A DNA stretch of 64,000 nt from assembly GCA_010909165.1 (NCBI GenBank), contig VJWM01000117.1, positions 884,866 through 948,865 of the forward strand, in the 5' to 3' direction. The first letter of the stretch is position 1. Every line of letters starts with the position of its first letter. This document shows, piece by piece, positions 58,801 to 64,000 of this stretch. Under the pieces are notes generated by a model that was given only the letters and a program-made list of their open reading frames with translations, made no database searches and was not told where the DNA came from. A program made the position numbers and the translations under genes. Source of the DNA: Anthoceros angustus (lineage: Eukaryota > Streptophyta > Anthocerotopsida > Anthocerotales > Anthocerotaceae).

Positions 58801-61593
58801 CCTTTTCTCCAACGCAAGTTCATGCTGCGTGTGAAGGTGTTGTGGAATCCGCATTTGAGAACCCGCAACATTCCGCCTCACCTCACCGCTTTGTGGATCA
58901 TTGCGTGTTTGCACATCGTTGTTGCTGTGCCGGAAACCGACGATGCCCATCAAGGACGAGGGCTGCAGCCTCATCGATGGCCATCAAGGATGATGGAGGA
59001 GGTTGCTCTTGTCGGCCATCAAGGACCTGGTATGGAGTGCCCGCCTTGGCTCTGCCGCCTCGGATCACAGCCGTCGTGTGACTAGGGACGGTTTATACCT
59101 CACAATGGGGTATATGATTACCGTAATTAAACCGGGATGGGAAAGTCCTTCTTCTTTGATCACTACGTGTACTTCTCATGTCACACCCAATAAAACTCGA
59201 TGACCGTCTGCCCGCTGGCGGAATGGATGGGTATGGTTTGGTGCTCACCGCTGACCGCATGACAAGTCACCGCTGCACGCCCTTCCGAGTCACGCGTAAT
59301 AAACAAAGTATGGTGATTGGTGCTATAGCTCTTTGCCTTCTCCTCCTGCACACAAGGCATTCTCTAGATTCCGGTCCATTGCATACCTCGATGGAGAGAA
59401 TTGGCAAGGATTGCGCTCAAGCCTCGGAAGTTGAAGGCGAGGGAGATTGAGAGAGAAGGTAAGGCGATGTACACGCCACCCTCCCGTGAGGGACCGATCC
59501 GCCCCGGGTGATGCGAAGGCAAGAGGAAAGTGGAGGAGCAATCGCGGCGACGGCATCCGGGCGCTGACGGAGTGCCGCCCAAGCCACATTTCCTCCATGG
59601 GAAGAAGAGGCGAACCGCATTCGAGCTACAATTTCTGCAGAGGCCACGATCCAAGGAGGAGGTTCTAAATTGAGTCGCTTTGGATAGAACAAACCGATGT
59701 GGGGCTTCACGTCAAGCGCGCCAGTGGCTCAAGCTACACACTTCACGGAATGGAATTGGGATGCGTTGGACGAAAGATGGAACGCTGGCACCGGGGGGTT
59801 CTTTCACAGAATGGCGACGCAACATGGGAGCTGACAGAGACTTTGAGACAATGAGCTCAACACTATTCCTTGCCAGACGAAGTGGACATGAAGGAGGTTG
59901 TTTACACCAAGGGGAAGGCGCCTCCGAACGCTTTTTTCGCATATGCTTGCAAGCTTAGGACGATCAAGGCCGTTGTCGAACTTTATGGATTGTGTGTAAT
60001 CAACTTTAAATCAAAACACGCATCCCCAAATGCAATGACCGACACGCTGTCAACCATCCCGACCGCTGGTGCCGACCACTGCTAGCCAGCGCACATCCTC
60101 TTTCCATTGCGTGTCACCCTACACTACGCCCAATCCGCCCCGTCGGAAGAGTCGGCTACCACGCTGACATAACGCCCGGCAGTTTCCACGCCGCTAGCGC
60201 ACGCACTGCCGCGAACATTGCGCATCCGGGCGTTTCGCCAACCGTTTCCTCGCCCCGAGTTGGGATTGGAAGACGGTGGCTCCTGCGCAAATTCGTTGCT
60301 CATGTCCGAGGCGCGAGGTTCTCGCCCGTGATGCCGCCGTCGATGCGGCATCGCTCGGCGAGCTGCCCTCGATCGTCGGCCGACTTACCGCCGGGTCATC
60401 ACGGACGGCGGATCTCCATAAGCGTGACGCGTTTGTGCTTCCGTCCATGGTTTCGCAAGCACGTTCCAGTCCTACGTGTCGTGTTTATGGGTCATGAAGT
60501 CATGATTGCACACGTGGGACGGGCGTTCGGATGTACCACCTTTGTCTGTGGTTGCGCCTACCGGATCACGACCGGGAGGATGCCACGAAATGCGGTGTAC
60601 ATGTATTGTCCCCGCCATGTGGTCGCGAGCTGCTCGTATTCAAGACACATTTCAAGAATTCACGTCTGCCTGTGCACCAGGTGGCCGTGAGTTCTCTCGC
60701 ATCAATGGCCAGCAAATGCACTCCAATTCTAGCTTTAAGGTGGCTTTTTGCGGTCGGCGAGACACGAGCGGCATAGAAGAGCGGCCGTCTTGACGGCGCC
60801 TCCGCACCCACGGATTCGGATACGGCTCGATGGGTCCGACAGGAACGAGGCCATCCTACCGACCACACTAGTAGTTCCGACGACGAAAGTATGGATGAGG
60901 GTTCGGAGGTGATGATATGCCCGGCACATGGGACGAGTTCCGGAAGCCACGGATGTTGCAAAGGCGCGTGGATGGAGTCCAGTACCGCTGTCGAGCACGG
61001 CGAAACGCTTATACCACATTGAAGAGGAAGTCCAATCGAAAGAAAGCGTGCGCAACATCGTTGTTGCCGCAAACGATGTATGACATCGTTGACGCCGCCG
61101 TGACGCACTTTTAAAGCTCTTAAGTGTGGATATTTTGGCCCAACAAGTCAAAGGACATGTACGAGGCAAAGTCGATGTTGCACATGTTTTGGGCCAAGAT
61201 ACGTGAAAATCCATGCTTGTGAAAAGATTGTATTCTATTCGGTGAGTACGGGCAGCGCCATTGCCCTCGCAGGCACGCCGCGTACAAGGAAGGGTTTGAT
61301 GAGCGAGATGTCGTTTCTCGAAGGTCCTCCGCATTTCCTCAAGACGCGATTGAAACGCATGTTGAAAGCCGGAAATAGCATGATGATGACTTGGTACCGG
61401 GAGGCAAAGCGAGAATGGGGACATGTCCATGATGGCGCATACACCCCAACATGGAGAGTATTTGATGCGCTTGAAGGGTTCGGGATGAACCTCGCAACTT
61501 GAGGTTGGCATTATGCATGACGGCTTCAACCCTTTGGTCACAGTCATCAACACGTCCATATGGCCAGTTATGCTATTCGCTCACAACATGCCT
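55853..61593. other. Long stretch between the 1.6-kb repeats with no recognised gene
   Basis: Many open frames on both strands, none resembling a family. A tandem duplication of about 200 bases lies at about 56907-57240, with ccaaggacaaatgttcctca, tttttggccatt.cggatgac and gtcatgaccatg in both units. Around 58940-59030 gatggccatcaaggatgatg-like words repeat. A plus-strand run near 60917-61114 (DEFRKPRMLQRRVDGVQYRC) and 61203-61502 (KTRLKRMLKAGNSMMMTWYR) looks more protein-like than its surroundings, but I cannot assign it. The whole stretch may be the interior of a large unidentified element. Confidence 0.4.
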
Positions 61594-63225
61594 CCCTACT
61601 AGAAAAGGGCACCCTATATATGGGATGTTGCAATTTTTGTTACACTTCCACATTGCAACATGTTTTGGAGGGTTGGTATTAAGTTTGTTAGTTCTGTCCC
61701 GCTTGTGCCATCTTAACCTAACACGACACTATCTCTCCCCTCCCTTCCGTACACCCTCTCACAAGCATTGTTAATAATTTCCCACTTCCAACTTCCAAGA
61801 TGGTTTGATGGCTTTGTGTTAAGTTGGTCCATTCTTTCTTCCTTCTCCCACCATCCTAACACAATGCTTGGTCTCTCACTTCATGTACCACTTCAATATT
61901 GCAACACTTTATGGTGGCTTGGTGTTCAAGGTGTCCTTTTCTTATCCGACTTCTCACCCCATCTTAACACAATACTTGGTCTCTCTCCTCTCCCCTCACC
62001 CTCCTATTTATTGCCCCTTATCACACCCTTTTATACTCTTTCACTTCTCCTCCTCCTTCATGACCGTGAGAAGGACCTCCCCTATCATGCCCATTTTATA
62101 CTCTTCCACTATTCCTCTTTCAACTTGCTTGTTACAATGACCTCTCTCTCGCCTGTCTTCCTTCCTTTTACCTCCTTTGCATATACTCAATATACATATA
62201 TATGTTTGTAGGCTTCAAGACATAAGTATGTGTACGTTTATATGTACACATCCATCCGTTATACTCTATTATATTAGTGTACGCCTCTTTGTATTGTATA
62301 CACGTACATATATAGGCATCAAGACTTGTTTATATAATAATATATATGCTAACCCTCATACCTTACATATCTAAGTGTTTGATTTTATTGACAATTTAAA
62401 TCAAATTTTTGGACACTTCAATCGTCCTCTATCCCTTGCACTTTGTTTCCACCGATGCAATGAACTCCACGTGATATGGGCATACGTCATGGCACCAACA
62501 TGTGCCTCAAGCGACGCGACGGCGTCACTTGGTGACTCTTGACCAACACCAATGGTTTGGTTCCTCCACATCTTCCTACACCTATCCAAATGACCTCTAT
62601 AACCACTTTCACAATTGTGACCCATGTCAATGCCACAAAGGTGCGAGACCAATTCCTCTTGTTTGTTGCTAATTGACCATCACGGTCCACCCATGCCTGG
62701 CGACTCCATCGTCCAGGAAAACATCTCGACCATTTACATTCCCTCCACAACGGCCCCTACCCATAGATCGGTACCAACCATTCCTATGTCACTTGCGCCT
62801 ACACCCTTCGCCACCGTCCGACCTCGAGACTCCTCTTGCAGCTTCAACACCGTTGTCTTTGCTTGACCCTCTCTCGACCTCCTCGCTCGTCCGTGTGGTC
62901 CACCTTCCGTCGGCATTCGACCCACTAGCCTCAATGGCTAGCCCTTCCTCCGGCCCCATAGGCTGCCAAATCACCACTTCCACAATTAGAGCAAACCGAA
63001 TAGCATTCAATCTCTCGATGCGGGTTGCCACCCTACTCACGCTTTTGACACGGATCGTGTGATCGCCTTGTCGGTGCCATCACACCTGGATCCCCACCAT
63101 CCACGTTGCCTCCGGCATCACTTGTGACGCCCCTTGGCACCTTCCCTCCATCTTCCTTCTCTCCACCGGGTTCCATGCCTTCACGACCTGGCCTTCACCT
63201 TCCACCGTTTTCCCTTCCCCCCGCG
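61594..63225. repeat. 1.6-kb direct repeat, copy 2 (partner 51641-53285)
   Basis: Same orientation and order as copy 1. The copies differ by many small indels, a good share of them at or next to CG dinucleotides: for example 'gtacgctt' against 'gtacgttt', and 'gcaatacgaact' against 'gcaatgaact'. The alignment ends at ccgttttccc, after which the sequences are unrelated. Confidence 0.7.
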
Positions 63226-63465
63226 GTGTGGCTGGCCCGCCCGCCCGCCCGCCGCGCGCCGCGCCCGACACAATGAGGGCGCCGGGCCGCCGCCTGAGGC
63301 GCTGCTCGCCGCCGCCTCGACACGCCCGCCGCCTGCACTGCCGCCGCCCCGCCCGACTCGCCTCGCCCCCGCCCGCCGCCCGCCGCCCCGATCGCCTAAC
63401 CACCGCCTCAGGCGCAGCAGCCCCGCCAAATCGGCCTCGCCGCCCTAAACCATCCCCGCCTCAAT
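63226..63465. repeat. Very GC-rich low-complexity block
   Basis: Runs of cccgcccgcc, gccgccgcc and cgcgcgcc dominate. Open frames on both strands here are composition artefacts (A, R and P only). Confidence 0.75.
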
Positions 63466-64000
63466 CTTAGGACATGAACCCTAAAACGGGCATGTGGCTT
63501 GCCTACCCTACCCTAAATAACATCAACAAAAAATTTTTGTGCGCGAAAAACACAGAGTGCGAAAAAGAAAGTTCCCTTTCTATCTTCCGTGACCAAGTGG
63601 CTTTGGTGAGTCCCCTTTGGCTACCCCATTTTGGCCGTTACCAAACCGGACACCAAAAGTTTTATGGAAGAAAAAATGTCCGTCCCTCTCGGCCCCTCTT
63701 TGGTATGCTAATCGCTCTCAAATTAGAGCCTTCCAAAAGAAATCAAAATCTTCTAATTTCTATTTTAGAAATAGGTATGAGATTCTTTTGAATAAAAGTA
63801 AGAAAAAGAAACAGATTTAATTTAAATTATATTCAAGAATTAGATAATGAATATCATCTTGACTCTAGAAAGAACGATAGATTCTATCCAATCTAGAATA
63901 AATGTTTTACATTGAAGTGAAAAATGATGGAAAGCCCATCTAGGAGGGACAACCAATGGGGACCCGGGGATCAAGGTGGAGAGGAGCAACCGAGCTCCCC
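63466..64000. other. AT-rich end of window, nothing recognised
   Basis: Base composition switches abruptly from very GC-rich to AT-rich at about 63470. A plus-strand frame at 63474-63791 (SIFRDQVALVSPLWLPHFGR) is open for 105 codons but matches no family I know. It may continue beyond the window. Confidence 0.35.

Noticed and set aside
60735-61559. 274-codon minus-strand frame
   Set aside because: Composition is rich in S, R, C and H with no domain, and the opposite strand looks equally or more protein-like; not enough to call a gene.
51641-63225. Calling the 1.6-kb repeats LTRs of one intact retrotransposon
   Set aside because: No TG..CA termini, primer-binding site, polypurine tract, target duplication or retroelement proteins were found between them.
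63466-64000. Organelle-derived insertion at the right end
   Set aside because: The abrupt change to AT-rich sequence suggested plastid or mitochondrial DNA, but no organellar gene could be recognised.

Overview
The window is nuclear DNA of a land plant. Split genes have GT..AG introns that are mostly 70 to 200 bases long. Recognisable plant families include a WAPL cohesin-release factor with the plant N-terminus, a ZIF1-like transporter, PLS-type PPR remnants, an SCPL50-like carboxypeptidase and a TORNADO1-like LRR-ROC-COR gene. Compact introns, about half GC in gene regions, PPR debris and a TORNADO1-like gene would fit a lycophyte such as Selaginella. That assignment is inference, not proof.

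Layout. 0-8.9 kb is a graveyard: an LTR-like fragment, a methionine aminopeptidase 2 copy lacking a metal-ligand exon, a relic of the LRR-ROC-COR gene, a decayed dynamin-related (DRP1) fragment, and a TA-flanked DNA transposon inserted into a tandem repeat. 8.9-13.1 kb holds an intronless LRR-ROC-COR gene with a broken frame, followed by a GC-rich repeat, a hairpin and a PPR remnant. 17.6-40.6 kb is the gene-rich core: SCPL50-like carboxypeptidase (+), tRNA adenosine deaminase TAD1/ADAT1 (-), EMC7 (+), ZIF1-like MFS transporter (+), a RING-H2 gene (-), CCT3 (-), WAPL (+) and a Nudix hydrolase (+). TAD1, ZIFL and CCT3 splice to complete in-frame proteins of 461, 504 and 555 residues. SCPL, EMC7, Nudix, the WAPL N-terminus and the LRR-ROC-COR gene carry one or more small indels, mostly in homopolymer runs.

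41.1-64 kb is repeat-dominated. It has a 3-kb minisatellite built of 70-bp and 22-bp units, an internally deleted Ty1-copia element with perfect 5-bp target duplications and a nested LTR, a PPR remnant, several unrelated tandem arrays, two direct copies of a 1.6-kb element about 10 kb apart, and three tandem 0.8-kb units between them.

The core genes do not form one pathway; they are mostly housekeeping (protein folding, membrane-protein insertion, tRNA editing, cohesin dynamics, metal/organic-acid transport, nucleotide-derivative hydrolysis). Two divergent pairs are notable: TAD1/EMC7, whose start codons overlap in one CCATGG, and CCT3/WAPL, which share a 523-bp upstream region. I found no tRNA, rRNA or CRISPR locus.
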